The notes beneath the pieces are model-generated. The model did no database searches and had not been told where the DNA came from. It saw nothing but the letters and a program-made list of their open reading frames with translations. A stretch of 14,520 nt of DNA from an uncultured Xanthobacteraceae bacterium (GTDB taxonomy: Bacteria; Pseudomonadota; Alphaproteobacteria; Rhizobiales; Xanthobacteraceae): positions 1-14,520 of the forward strand of contig CATPCO010000618.1 of assembly GCA_955652925.1 (NCBI GenBank), written 5' to 3'. Positions within the stretch are counted from its first letter, which is position 1. Each line of letters starts with the position of its first letter. Made by a program: the position numbers and the translations under genes. This document shows positions 6,568 through 14,226 of this stretch, in pieces.

Positions 6568-8760
6568 ATGGCGACCGAGAGCGCCGCAGTTGCGAGACTG
6601 CTGCACGATGACGTTCCGGAGGCGCGCTTCTACATTCCGGCTACCGCGCCGGCGATGCGATCGCGGCATGTCCTCAAGCTCGATGACAGCTTTCTCGTGC
6701 TGGACAGTCACGGCGATATCGGCGTCTCGGCGGCCGGACCCGACGGCCTGTTTCATTGCGACACGCGATTTCTTTCCCACCTCGAATTCCTCGTCAATGG
6801 GATGCAGCTTTTACAGTTGGGGTCGAACGTACGCGATGATAACACGCTGCTGAGCATCGATCTCACCAATCCCGACATCTATTTCGAGAACCGTCTGGTC
6901 TTGCCGAAAGATACCCTGCACGTGGTGCGCACGGTCTTTCTGCTGCGCGCGGCAGCGTACCAGCGATTTGCCATCCGCAATTATGGCGAGGAGACAGTGG
7001 ATTTGCGCCTCACCATGCTGTTCGACGGCGACTTTGCCGATCTCTTTGAAGTGCGCGGGCTCAGGCGCGCCCGGCGCGGCAGCATCGCGCGCGAAACGGT
7101 GCCCCCGGCGACAGCGCGGCTCCTCTATGAGGGTCTCGATGGCAAGCTGCGCCGCACCGACGTGAATCTCTCCCCCAGCCCGCGCGAGCTCGGTGAAACC
7201 AGCGCGGCCTACCAAATCGAGCTGGCGTCCGGGCAGGCCACGACAATCGATCTTTCAATTGCGTGCGGTGAGCCGCAACCGCCGCAACCCGTTGCGCCGC
7301 TGCGCGCCATGCGCACCGTTTATCGCAACCGGCGCGCCGCTTCCCGCAACGTCACAACCGTGACGACGTCCAACGATCTGTTCAACGAGATGCTGTGCCG
7401 GTCCATGTCCGATCTGTACATGCTGATCAGCAACACGCCGCAGGGGCGCTATCCCTATGCCGGTATCCCCTGGTATTCGACAACATTCGGACGCGACGGC
7501 TTGATCACCGCAATGCAGATGCTGTGGCTTGACCCCCGCGTTGCGCTCGGCGTGCTGCGGCGGCTCGCTGCATTCCAGGCAAAGACGACGGACGCGGCCT
7601 CGGATGCCGAGCCCGGAAAGATCCTGCATGAGATGCGCAGCGGCGAAATGGCCGAGTTGGGGGAGGTGCCTTTCGGCCTCTACTACGGGAGCGTCGACTC
7701 CACGCCTCTCTTCGTCATGCTCGCCGGCCTTTATGTCGAACGCACCGGGGATGAGGCGGCTCTCGCCGAGCTGTGGCCAGCGATCGAGGCAGCGCTTTCC
7801 TGGATGGATCAATTCGGCGACCTCGACGGCGACGGCTTCATCGAATATCAGCGCGCGGCGGAGAATGGACTTGCCAACCAGGGCTGGAAGGATTCGCCGG
7901 ATGCCATCTTTCATGCCGACGGCCGGCTCGCCGAGGGGCCGATCGCGCTTGTGGAGGTGCAAGGCTACGCTTTCTACGCCAAGCGCCTTGCGGCGCGTTG
8001 CGCCAAACGTCTCGGCATGCCGGACAAGGCGCATCGGCTCGACACTCAGGCCGACGATCTCGCGCGACGCTTCGACGCGAGCTTCTGGTGCCCGGACATC
8101 GGAATGTATGCGCTCGCGCTCGACGGCAACAAAGAGCAATGCCGGGTGCGCAGCTCCAATGCCGGCCAGGTGCTGTTTACCGGCATTGCGGCGCCCGAAC
8201 GCGCCTGCAAGGTGGGCGAGGCCATGGCAGGAGCAAAATTCTTCTCCGGCTGGGGCATCCGCACCATTGCCACGGGCGAGGCGCGCTATAATCCGATGTC
8301 CTATCACAACGGCTCGGTTTGGCCGCACGACAATGCGTTGATTGCGCTCGGGCTCGCCCGCTGCGGGCTCAAAGACTGCCTCGATCGCGTGTTCAAAGGT
8401 TTGTTTGATGCCGGAAACTATATGGAGATGCGGCGGCTGCCGGAATTGTTCTGCGGTTTTCAGCGCGGGCGCGGCCGCGGGCCCACGCTCTATCCCGTGG
8501 CATGCTCGCCCCAGGCCTGGGCAAGCGCCACCCCTTTCACGCTGATTGAAGCATCGATTGGACTCCAGTTCGATCCGGCCGCGAACGAAATCCGCCTGCG
8601 CAATCCGAGCCTGCCGTCATTCCTCGAGGACATCGTGCTGCGCGATCTGCAGCTCAACGGGGCGAGCGTGGACGTCAAGCTGCGCCGCCATCGCAGCAGT
8701 GTGTCCGTCGAGGTGGTCGAGCAACGCGGCGAGGTCCAGGTCTCGGCCGTGTTCGGCTGA
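6568..8760 (+). CDS. Amylo-alpha-1,6-glucosidase / glycogen-debranching-type protein
   Basis: This 730-residue protein has the arrangement of bacterial 'glycogen debranching N-terminal domain' enzymes. The N-terminal beta-rich domain (about 35-240) begins around RHVLKLDDSFLVLDSHGDIG and includes GLFHCDTRFLS. The C-terminal (alpha/alpha)6 barrel includes IPWYSTTFGRDGL (R309, D310), GWKDSPDAIFHADG (about 439-452, with Asp residues typical of the catalytic region) and YNPMSYHNGSVWPHDNAL (from about 574). Relatives are thought to cleave alpha-1,6 or other alpha-glucosidic bonds in branched glucans; few have been tested. There is no signal peptide. ATG 6568 has CAGGA five bases upstream, and the gene follows the GT4 gene by 10 bp, both behind the stress promoter at 5401. 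Likely role: trimming or remodelling a storage or stress glucan. The exact bond specificity is uncertain. Confidence 0.88.
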   Translation: MATESAAVARLLHDDVPEARFYIPATAPAMRSRHVLKLDDSFLVLDSHGDIGVSAAGPDGLFHCDTRFLSHLEFLVNGMQLLQLGSNVRDDNTLLSIDLTNPDIYFENRLVLPKDTLHVVRTVFLLRAAAYQRFAIRNYGEETVDLRLTMLFDGDFADLFEVRGLRRARRGSIARETVPPATARLLYEGLDGKLRRTDVNLSPSPRELGETSAAYQIELASGQATTIDLSIACGEPQPPQPVAPLRAMRTVYRNRRAASRNVTTVTTSNDLFNEMLCRSMSDLYMLISNTPQGRYPYAGIPWYSTTFGRDGLITAMQMLWLDPRVALGVLRRLAAFQAKTTDAASDAEPGKILHEMRSGEMAELGEVPFGLYYGSVDSTPLFVMLAGLYVERTGDEAALAELWPAIEAALSWMDQFGDLDGDGFIEYQRAAENGLANQGWKDSPDAIFHADGRLAEGPIALVEVQGYAFYAKRLAARCAKRLGMPDKAHRLDTQADDLARRFDASFWCPDIGMYALALDGNKEQCRVRSSNAGQVLFTGIAAPERACKVGEAMAGAKFFSGWGIRTIATGEARYNPMSYHNGSVWPHDNALIALGLARCGLKDCLDRVFKGLFDAGNYMEMRRLPELFCGFQRGRGRGPTLYPVACSPQAWASATPFTLIEASIGLQFDPAANEIRLRNPSLPSFLEDIVLRDLQLNGASVDVKLRRHRSSVSVEVVEQRGEVQVSAVFG

Positions 8761-8804
8761 GCGCCTCTCGGCCAGCGGCAACTTTCGATTGCAGGCCATT
8801 CAAA

Positions 8805-8821
8805 TCTCCTCTTGAAGGAGA
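8805..8821 (+). promoter_or_regulatory. Hairpin that hides a Shine-Dalgarno sequence
   Basis: TCTCCT (8805-8810) and AGGAGA (8816-8821) pair perfectly around a CTTGA loop. The right arm contains a consensus ribosome site (AAGGAG, 8815-8820) placed eight bases before ATG 8829. The arrangement resembles a self-sequestered ribosome site, but it matters only if transcription enters from upstream. Function is inferred. Confidence 0.35.
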
Positions 8822-8828
8822 GAATAAG

Positions 8829-8858
8829 ATGCTTGAAACATCAAGATATATTTTATAA
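8829..8858 (+). CDS. Possible 9-codon leader ORF before the XRE gene
   Basis: ATG 8829 begins a nine-codon frame encoding MLETSRYIL and ending at TAA 8856-8858, with a perfect AAGGAG eight bases upstream. It overlaps the -35/-10 region of the XRE promoter, so it would need a transcript from upstream, such as read-through from the debranching operon. It could be a leader peptide, the stump of a decayed gene, or chance in an AT-rich patch. Confidence 0.22.
   Translation: MLETSRYIL
8832..8845 (+). promoter_or_regulatory. Short palindrome at the XRE promoter, candidate operator
   Basis: CTTGA (8832-8836), four bases, TCAAG (8841-8845) form a perfect dyad that overlaps the -35 region (TTGAAA 8833-8838) of the promoter for the XRE-type regulator. 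HTH regulators of this type often bind short dyads at their own promoters, so autoregulation is a reasonable guess. Confidence 0.3.
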
Positions 8859-8859
8859 T
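8833..8859 (+). promoter_or_regulatory. Sigma-70-type promoter of the XRE-hyf operon
   Basis: A perfect -10 TATAAT (8854-8859) lies in a strikingly AT-rich patch of otherwise GC-rich DNA. TTGAAA (8833-8838) could serve as -35, with a short 15-base spacer. The predicted start is near 8866, about 26 bases ahead of the regulator's ATG 8892. No GGAAC element is present here, unlike in the two glucan operons. Confidence 0.5.
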
Positions 8860-8891
8860 ACGCTTTTCTGATTTCTTGCATACGATTCCTG

Positions 8892-9146
8892 ATGATTTCT
8901 GGCGCACAGTTGCGGGCCTCGCGTGCCCTGCTTGGGATTGATCAGCGCAAGCTGGCGGCGCTGTCGGCGCTCTCGCTTCCGACCATCCAGCGCATGGAGG
9001 CGAGCGATGGGGTCATCCGCGGCAATGTCGATTCCCTGATGAAGCTCGTCGCCGCGCTTGACGCCGCCGGCATCGAGCTCATTGGCGAGAACGCCAGTAG
9101 CAGCGGTCGCGGACGCGGCGTGCGGTTCAAGGCGGCCGCTTCGTGA
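8892..9146 (+). CDS. Small XRE-family helix-turn-helix regulator
   Basis: An 84-residue protein that is mostly a single HTH DNA-binding domain. SGAQLRASRALLGIDQRKLA gives the first helices, and LAALSALSLPTIQRMEASDG gives the turn and recognition helix. DSLMKLVAALDAAGIELIGEN follows, with a short basic tail ending GVRFKAA. This layout is common among small alphaproteobacterial XRE-like proteins. There is no ligand or toxin-like domain. The start at ATG 8892 has no clear ribosome site, and translation may begin close to the transcript 5' end. Its stop codon overlaps the GTG start of the hyfB-like gene by four bases (GTGA), so regulator and membrane complex appear co-transcribed and translationally coupled. 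It is likely a local regulator of this operon, which is inference. Confidence 0.85.
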   Translation: MISGAQLRASRALLGIDQRKLAALSALSLPTIQRMEASDGVIRGNVDSLMKLVAALDAAGIELIGENASSSGRGRGVRFKAAAS

Positions 9147-11152
9147 TCGCAACCATCGTCCTCGTTTGCGCGCTGCTGTTGCTGCTGCTTGCAATTGCAG
9201 CCGTCGCGCTCGCGCGCTCTGCGATCGCCAACGCGCTCGTTTATGGCGCAACGCTCGTGCTCGCGCTCGTTTGCCTCGGGGCAGGAGCAACGCAGTTGTT
9301 CGGCGGCGCTGCTCCCGTAACCGTCGCATTGCCGCTTGGACTGCCCTGGATGGGCGCCCATTTTCGCATGGACGCGCTTTCGGCGTTCTTCATTGTGGTG
9401 GTCGACCTCGGCGTCGCAGCGGCGAGCCTTTTCGCCGTGGGCTACGGGCGTCACGAGCAAGCGCCGGCGCGCGTGCTGCCGTTCTATCCCGCATTCGTTG
9501 CCGCAATGAATCTCGTCGTGCTCGCCGGCGACGCCTTCACCTTTCTACTTTCATGGGAGTTCATGTCGCTGTCGTCGTGGGCGCTGGTCATGGCCCATCA
9601 CCATGTCCCTGAGAATGTACGCGCCGGCCAGGTGTATCTGGTCATGGCGAGCTTCGGCACACTCGCGCTCCTGCTTGCTTTTGGTCTACTGGCCGGCCCT
9701 GATGGGGGATACACGTTCGCAGAAATTCGCAATTCCCATCCTTCGCCCGCGCAGGCCGCGCTGGTGCTGTGTCTTGTCCTCACCGGCGCAGGCTCGAAAG
9801 CAGGCCTTCTTCCATTGCACGTCTGGCTGCCGCTCGCGCATCCCGCTGCGCCAAGCCACGTCTCGGCCCTGATGAGCGGTGTCATGACCAAAGTGGCGGT
9901 CTATGGATTCCTGCGCAATGTGTTCGATCTCGTCGGCGAGCCGGCCTGGTGGTGGAGCATGGTCGTTCTTGCGCTTGCCGGCGTCACGTGCGCGATGGGC
10001 GTGCTTTATGCGCTGATGCAGCACGACCTCAAACGGCTGCTGGCCTATCACACCGTCGAGAACATTGGCATCATTTTCATTGGGCTTGGCTTGGCGCTCG
10101 CTTTCAAATCCTACGGGATGGGCTGGGCGGCGGCGCTGGCGCTCACCGCCGGACTGCTGCACGTCTTCAATCATTCACTGTTCAAGAGTCTCCTGTTCTT
10201 CGGTGCGGGCGCAGTGCTGTCCGCCACCAACGAACGCGACATGGAGCATCTCGGCGGTCTCATTCACCGGATGCCGCAGACGGCGTTTGCCTTTCTGGTC
10301 GGGTGCGCCGCGATTTCAGCCTTGCCGCCGCTCAACGGCTTCGTATCGGAATGGCTGACCTTCCAGGCGATCCTCATCAGCCCGCAACTGCCGTCATGGG
10401 GATTGAAGTTCCTGGTACCGGCGGTCGGCGCCTTGCTCGCGCTCTCGGCTGCGCTTGCCGCGGCGTGCTTCGTCAAGGCTTTCGGCGTGACATTTCTCGG
10501 ACGCGCCCGCGGCGCCGCCGCGGGTGCCGCGCATGAAACGGATTGGTTCTCGCTCACGGCCATGTTTTCTTTCGCGACGCTCTGCCTGTTCGCCGGCATT
10601 CTCCCGGGCCTCTTTATCGACGCGCTCGCGCCTGTCGTGCAAAGCCTGATCGGCGATCGCATGCCGGTGCAAACCGGGGTCGCATGGCTCTCGATCGTGC
10701 CGATTGCCGAAGGCCGCAGCTCCTACGACGGGCTTCTGGTCTTTCTATTCATGATCATCTCCGGGGCGATTGCGGCGATTGCCATACACCGTCTTGCCTC
10801 GGACAAATTGCGGCGCGGTCCGGCATGGGATTGCGGTTATCCCGACGCAAGTCCCCTCACGCAGTACACGGCCGGGAGCTTCGCCCAACCAATCCGGCGT
10901 GTGTTCGGGACCGTGGTGTTTCGCGCGCGCGAGACGGTTGAAATGCCTCCGCCCGGCGATCCGCGCCCGGCGCGGTTTCGCGTCGCGCTGCATGATCCGA
11001 TCTGGGACGCACTCTATGCGCCCGTAACGGACGCCATCACCGCGACGGCGGAGCGCCTGAACCACCTGCAGTTCCTGACGATTCGCCAATTCCTGAGCCT
11101 CGTCTTCGCTGCCCTCGTCATCCTGCTCCTGGTGCTCGCGCTATGGCCCTGA
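9143..11152 (+). CDS. hyfB: Hydrogenase-4 subunit B-like, NuoL/Mrp-type proton-translocating membrane subunit
   Basis: A 669-residue, very hydrophobic antiporter-type subunit of the membrane arm of a complex I-related complex. Key residues of the family are present: the Glu of the fifth helix in SWEFMSL (E139), the broken-helix Lys in SKAGLLPLHVWLP (K219), TK at K250, HDLKRLLAYHTVENIG (K297), HSLFKSLLFFG (K348) and the late-helix Lys in CFVKAFG (K445). The C-terminal loop WDCGYPDASPLTQYTAGSFAQP (about 596-617) is characteristic of HyfB/HycC, as opposed to NuoL or MrpA. The GTG start at 9143 gives a proper first membrane helix and has AAGG about 10 bases upstream. It overlaps the XRE gene by 4 bp at its start and the hyfC-like gene by 10 bp at its end. 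Proton pumping is inferred from these residues. Confidence 0.92.
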   Translation: MIATIVLVCALLLLLLAIAAVALARSAIANALVYGATLVLALVCLGAGATQLFGGAAPVTVALPLGLPWMGAHFRMDALSAFFIVVVDLGVAAASLFAVGYGRHEQAPARVLPFYPAFVAAMNLVVLAGDAFTFLLSWEFMSLSSWALVMAHHHVPENVRAGQVYLVMASFGTLALLLAFGLLAGPDGGYTFAEIRNSHPSPAQAALVLCLVLTGAGSKAGLLPLHVWLPLAHPAAPSHVSALMSGVMTKVAVYGFLRNVFDLVGEPAWWWSMVVLALAGVTCAMGVLYALMQHDLKRLLAYHTVENIGIIFIGLGLALAFKSYGMGWAAALALTAGLLHVFNHSLFKSLLFFGAGAVLSATNERDMEHLGGLIHRMPQTAFAFLVGCAAISALPPLNGFVSEWLTFQAILISPQLPSWGLKFLVPAVGALLALSAALAAACFVKAFGVTFLGRARGAAAGAAHETDWFSLTAMFSFATLCLFAGILPGLFIDALAPVVQSLIGDRMPVQTGVAWLSIVPIAEGRSSYDGLLVFLFMIISGAIAAIAIHRLASDKLRRGPAWDCGYPDASPLTQYTAGSFAQPIRRVFGTVVFRARETVEMPPPGDPRPARFRVALHDPIWDALYAPVTDAITATAERLNHLQFLTIRQFLSLVFAALVILLLVLALWP

Positions 11153-12099
11153 TCGCAGACTTCGCAGTCCAGGGCGCGCAGATGCTCATCGTGTTGTTCT
11201 TGGCGCCGCTACTCACCGGAGTTGTACGCAAGACCAAGGCGCGGCTTCTCCGGCGGCGGGGTCCATCGCTCGTGCAGCCCTATCGCGACCTTGTGCGCCT
11301 CATGCGCAAGGAAGTCGTGCTGGCCGAAACTGCATCGTGGCTGTTCCGGGTCATTCCATACCTCATTTTCGCCGCGACCTGGGTGGCGGCATCGCTCGTT
11401 CCGACCTTTCGCGCCGGGCTACTGTTCTCCTGGTCGGCCGACCTCATCGCCATCATCGCCTTGCTGGGCAGCGCTCGTTTTTTTCTCGCTCTCGCCGGAC
11501 TCGATGTGGGCACCAGCTTCGGCGGCATCGGCTCAAGCCGCGAGGTGATGATCGCCTCGCTGGCCGAGCCGGCCATGATCATGATCGTATTCACGCTCGC
11601 GCTTGTTGCCGGATCGACCCAGCTCTCGACCATGGCGGGCTTCCTGGTGTCGCCGGCGGTGGGCCTTCGCGTCTCGCTCGGCCTTGCTCTGATCGCGCTG
11701 ATCATGGTCGCCATTGCGGAGAACGCGCGCATCCCGGTCGACAATCCAGCAACGCATCTCGAGCTCACCATGGTGCATGAGGCCATGGTGCTGGAATATT
11801 CGGGGCGCCATCTCGCGCTCATCGAGCTTTCAGCCTCGCTCAAGCTTCTTCTGTATGTCTCGCTCATCGCTTGCCTGTTTGTGCCATGGGGCTTATCGGC
11901 TCCGGGCACCGGCTTCGCGGCCGTTGCGGTGGGTGCGCTGTCATATACCGGGAAGCTCGCAGGCGGCGGCATCCTGCTCGCACTGTTTGAAACATCGATT
12001 GCCAAGATGCGAGTGTTCCGCGTACCGGAGTTTCTCGGCGCCGCGCTGATGCTCGGACTTTTGGCGACGCTTTTGCGGTTCGTGTCGCGGAGCCTTTGA
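11143..12099 (+). CDS. hyfC: Hydrogenase-4 subunit C-like, NuoH/ND1-type membrane subunit
   Basis: A 318-residue polytopic protein equivalent to NuoH/HycD, which links the peripheral electron-transfer arm to the antiporter subunits. Conserved loop motifs are RRRGPSLVQPYRDL (37-50), GSSREVMIASLAEPA (130-144) and the acidic ENARIPVDNPATHLELTM loop (193-210), followed by HEAMVLEYSG. The last two carry the Glu/Asp/Arg residues that couple redox chemistry to ion movement in the family. Length fits HyfC/HycD (about 310). ATG 11143 lies 10 bp inside the end of hyfB with no clear ribosome site, which suggests coupled translation. The stop abuts the next start in TGATG. Confidence 0.93.
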   Translation: MALIADFAVQGAQMLIVLFLAPLLTGVVRKTKARLLRRRGPSLVQPYRDLVRLMRKEVVLAETASWLFRVIPYLIFAATWVAASLVPTFRAGLLFSWSADLIAIIALLGSARFFLALAGLDVGTSFGGIGSSREVMIASLAEPAMIMIVFTLALVAGSTQLSTMAGFLVSPAVGLRVSLGLALIALIMVAIAENARIPVDNPATHLELTMVHEAMVLEYSGRHLALIELSASLKLLLYVSLIACLFVPWGLSAPGTGFAAVAVGALSYTGKLAGGGILLALFETSIAKMRVFRVPEFLGAALMLGLLATLLRFVSRSL

Positions 12100-12761
12100 T
12101 GCACGGCATCAGCTTTGACGTCGCTCACATGCTTGCAGGCTCCCTCGTGCTGGTGAGCTTTCTGCAGCTATATCAGGACCGCCTCTACGCGCTGCTCAAC
12201 ATCTACGCCCTTCATGCGTTGGTGCTGGCGCTATCAGTTGCCTGGCAGGCCTACGTTCAGCAGGCGCCACATCTCTACGTGACCGCGGCAATCGCGCTCC
12301 TTTTCAAAGCGATCATCATCCCGGTCGTACTGCACCGGATCATCGTGCGTCTCGGCATCCATCGCGAGATCGAAAAGGTTGTCGGTGTCGGGCCGGCGAT
12401 GCTGCTCGGAATGGGGCTGGTGGCGCTTGCGATGGTGGTCATGCTGCGGGTCACCATGGAAGCCGATCCGCTCGCGCGGGAAGACCTGGCGTTTGCGCTT
12501 TCAGTGGTCCTGCTCGGCCTGCTCATGATGGTGACACGGCGCAATGCCGTGGGACAGGTGGTCGGATTCATGTCGCTCGAGAACGGGCTGGTGCTGGCGG
12601 CAACCGGGGCGAAAGGAATGCCGCTGGTGGTCGAGATCAGTATCGCGTTCTCGGTTCTGATCGCTTTCATCGTGATCGGTATCTTCCTGTTCCGCATCCG
12701 CGAACGCTTTGACACCGTGGATCTGCAGGCGCTCGATCGCTTTCGCGGAGAGCGGCCATGA
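12099..12761 (+). CDS. hyfE: Hydrogenase-4 component E-like, NuoK-related membrane subunit
   Basis: A 220-residue membrane protein that resembles HyfE: an extended NuoK-like module with around six or seven hydrophobic helices. The NuoK-type buried acids are in GFMSLENGLVLAA (E161) and VVEISIAF (E179), and a buried Lys sits in ALLFKAIIIPVVLHR (K70). The C-terminus ends in a charged tail (RIRERFDTVDLQALDRFRGE) on the cytoplasmic side. ATG 12099 shares one base with the preceding stop and has GGAG (12089-12092) six bases upstream; the in-frame TTG at 12096 is less likely. It overlaps hyfF by 4 bp (ATGA). In the complex it would sit between the HyfC- and antiporter-type subunits and help carry the proton pathway. 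Confidence 0.9.
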   Translation: MHGISFDVAHMLAGSLVLVSFLQLYQDRLYALLNIYALHALVLALSVAWQAYVQQAPHLYVTAAIALLFKAIIIPVVLHRIIVRLGIHREIEKVVGVGPAMLLGMGLVALAMVVMLRVTMEADPLAREDLAFALSVVLLGLLMMVTRRNAVGQVVGFMSLENGLVLAATGAKGMPLVVEISIAFSVLIAFIVIGIFLFRIRERFDTVDLQALDRFRGERP

Positions 12762-14224
12762 CACTCGGTCCGATCGCCGCGGTCCTGCTGATACCCGTGG
12801 TTGCCGCGGTCCTGCTGATACCCGTGGTTGCCGCGGTGCTGCTCGCCGCGTTACCGGGCTACCGCCTGACCGCCCGGATCAACGTGGTCGCAACGCTTGC
12901 CACCTTCCTTGTCGCCTTGTCGCTGTTCTTCGGCCGCCCGAGCCAGACTCCGTATTTTCACGTCGACGATCTCAACAATGTTTTAATCGTGCTCACCACG
13001 TTCGTAGGCTTCACGACCAGCGTGTTCAGCGCGAGCTATATCGGGCACGAGCTTGCGATCGGACGGCTCACCCCGACGTTCCTGCGCTTCTATCACGCGA
13101 TGTATCAGGTCTTGATGTTTGCCATGAACCTTGCGCTCGTCGCCAATAATATCGGGTTGATATGGGTCGCAATCGAGCTCGCGACGCTCACCACCGTGCT
13201 CATGGTCGGCATCTACCGCACCCACGAGGCGCTCGAAGCAGCCTGGAAATACTTCATTCTTGGCAGCGTCGGTATCGCGCTTGCCCTGTTCGGTACCATC
13301 CTCATCTACATGGCAGGCAGGCCCGTGATCGGAGAGGGTGCCGACGCTATGGTTTGGACAAGCCTGGTTGCGCGCGCGGCCGAATTTGATCCCGCGCTGC
13401 TCAACCTGGCATTTGTCTTTTTGCTCCTCGGCTATGGGACCAAGGTCGGGCTTGCACCGCTGCATGCCTGGCTGCCCGACGCCCATTCGGAAGGTCCCAC
13501 GCCGATTTCGGCGGTGCTCTCGGGTCTCCTCCTCAATGTCGCGCTCTATGCGCTGCTGCGCTTCAAGATGCTGCTTGCCGCCAATCCTGCCGCGCTTGCC
13601 CCGGGGCCCCTGATGGTGACCATGGGCCTCATCTCACTGGTGTTCGCGGCGTTCATGCTCTACCGCCGGCGCGACATCAAACGCCTGTTCGCCTATTCCT
13701 CCATCGAGCATATGGGCATCATCACGTTCGCCTTCGGCATGGGCGGGGCGCTCGCCAACTTTGCCGGGCTCTTGCACATGACCATGCATTCCCTGACGAA
13801 ATCGGCAATCTTCTTCGCCGTCGGTCACGTCGCGCAGGTCAAAGGTACGCAACGCATCGCAGACATGGGCGGCCTGACCGAAACGCACCCCGTGCTCGGA
13901 TGGGGCCTGGTCCTGGGGGTGGTTGCGATTGCGGGCTTGCCGCCGCTCGGGATCTTTACCAGCGAGTTTCTGGTCGTGACCTCCACATTCGCGCGCTCGC
14001 CGTTCCTCGCGCTCATTCTCGTATTCGGATTACTGGTGGGATTTGCGGCGCTGTTCCAGCGGCTCAATACCATTGCGTTCGGCGAACCGCGCGGCGAGCG
14101 CGGAGAGACCCACGCATCCTACATTCCCATGTTCGCCCATCTCGCCCTTGTTCTGGCCGCCGGCATCTATCTGCCGCCGTCGCTGGTGGGATGGTTTCAG
14201 AACGTCGCGAAAGTGTTGGGCTGA
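12758..14224 (+). CDS. hyfF: Hydrogenase-4 subunit F-like, NuoN/NuoM-type antiporter-like membrane subunit
   Basis: A 488-residue antiporter-like subunit and the second proton-channel module of this cluster. Family residues seen are E140 in WVAIELATLTTVLMVGIYR, the TM7 Lys in GYGTKVGLAPLHAWLPDAHSEG (K229), RRRDIKRLFAYSSIEHMG (K308), HSLTKSAIFF (K348) and LPPLGIFTSEFL. Compared with HyfB next door, the TM8 Lys position is Asn (N260), and the late-helix Lys is replaced by Gln-Arg (Q434-R435). The ATG at 12758 overlaps hyfE by 4 bp and has GGAG seven bases upstream. Residues 7-24 in the first membrane helix are an exact nine-residue repeat, from a 27-bp tandem duplication in the DNA. That leaves the helix unusually long. 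The HyfF rather than HyfD call rests on length, gene order and HSEGPTPISA. Confidence 0.9.
   Translation: MTLGPIAAVLLIPVVAAVLLIPVVAAVLLAALPGYRLTARINVVATLATFLVALSLFFGRPSQTPYFHVDDLNNVLIVLTTFVGFTTSVFSASYIGHELAIGRLTPTFLRFYHAMYQVLMFAMNLALVANNIGLIWVAIELATLTTVLMVGIYRTHEALEAAWKYFILGSVGIALALFGTILIYMAGRPVIGEGADAMVWTSLVARAAEFDPALLNLAFVFLLLGYGTKVGLAPLHAWLPDAHSEGPTPISAVLSGLLLNVALYALLRFKMLLAANPAALAPGPLMVTMGLISLVFAAFMLYRRRDIKRLFAYSSIEHMGIITFAFGMGGALANFAGLLHMTMHSLTKSAIFFAVGHVAQVKGTQRIADMGGLTETHPVLGWGLVLGVVAIAGLPPLGIFTSEFLVVTSTFARSPFLALILVFGLLVGFAALFQRLNTIAFGEPRGERGETHASYIPMFAHLALVLAAGIYLPPSLVGWFQNVAKVLG
12776..12829 (+). repeat. Exact 27-bp tandem duplication inside hyfF
   Basis: Two identical 27-base units (12776-12802 and 12803-12829) are followed by the first bases of a third, diverged unit (12830-12843). 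The unit is in frame and encodes nine hydrophobic residues (AAVLLIPVV) in the first membrane helix of the hyfF-like product. The two units are base-identical, which suggests a recent slippage event. Confidence 0.95.
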
Positions 14225-14226
14225 AG

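Noticed and set aside
7255..8328. Minus-strand frame of 357 codons
   Set aside because: Antisense shadow of the debranching-type gene, without ribosome site or recognisable domain.
8853..9329. Arg-rich minus-strand frame of 158 codons
   Set aside because: It overlaps the XRE gene and the start of hyfB; low-complexity Arg/Ala content is typical of a shadow frame.
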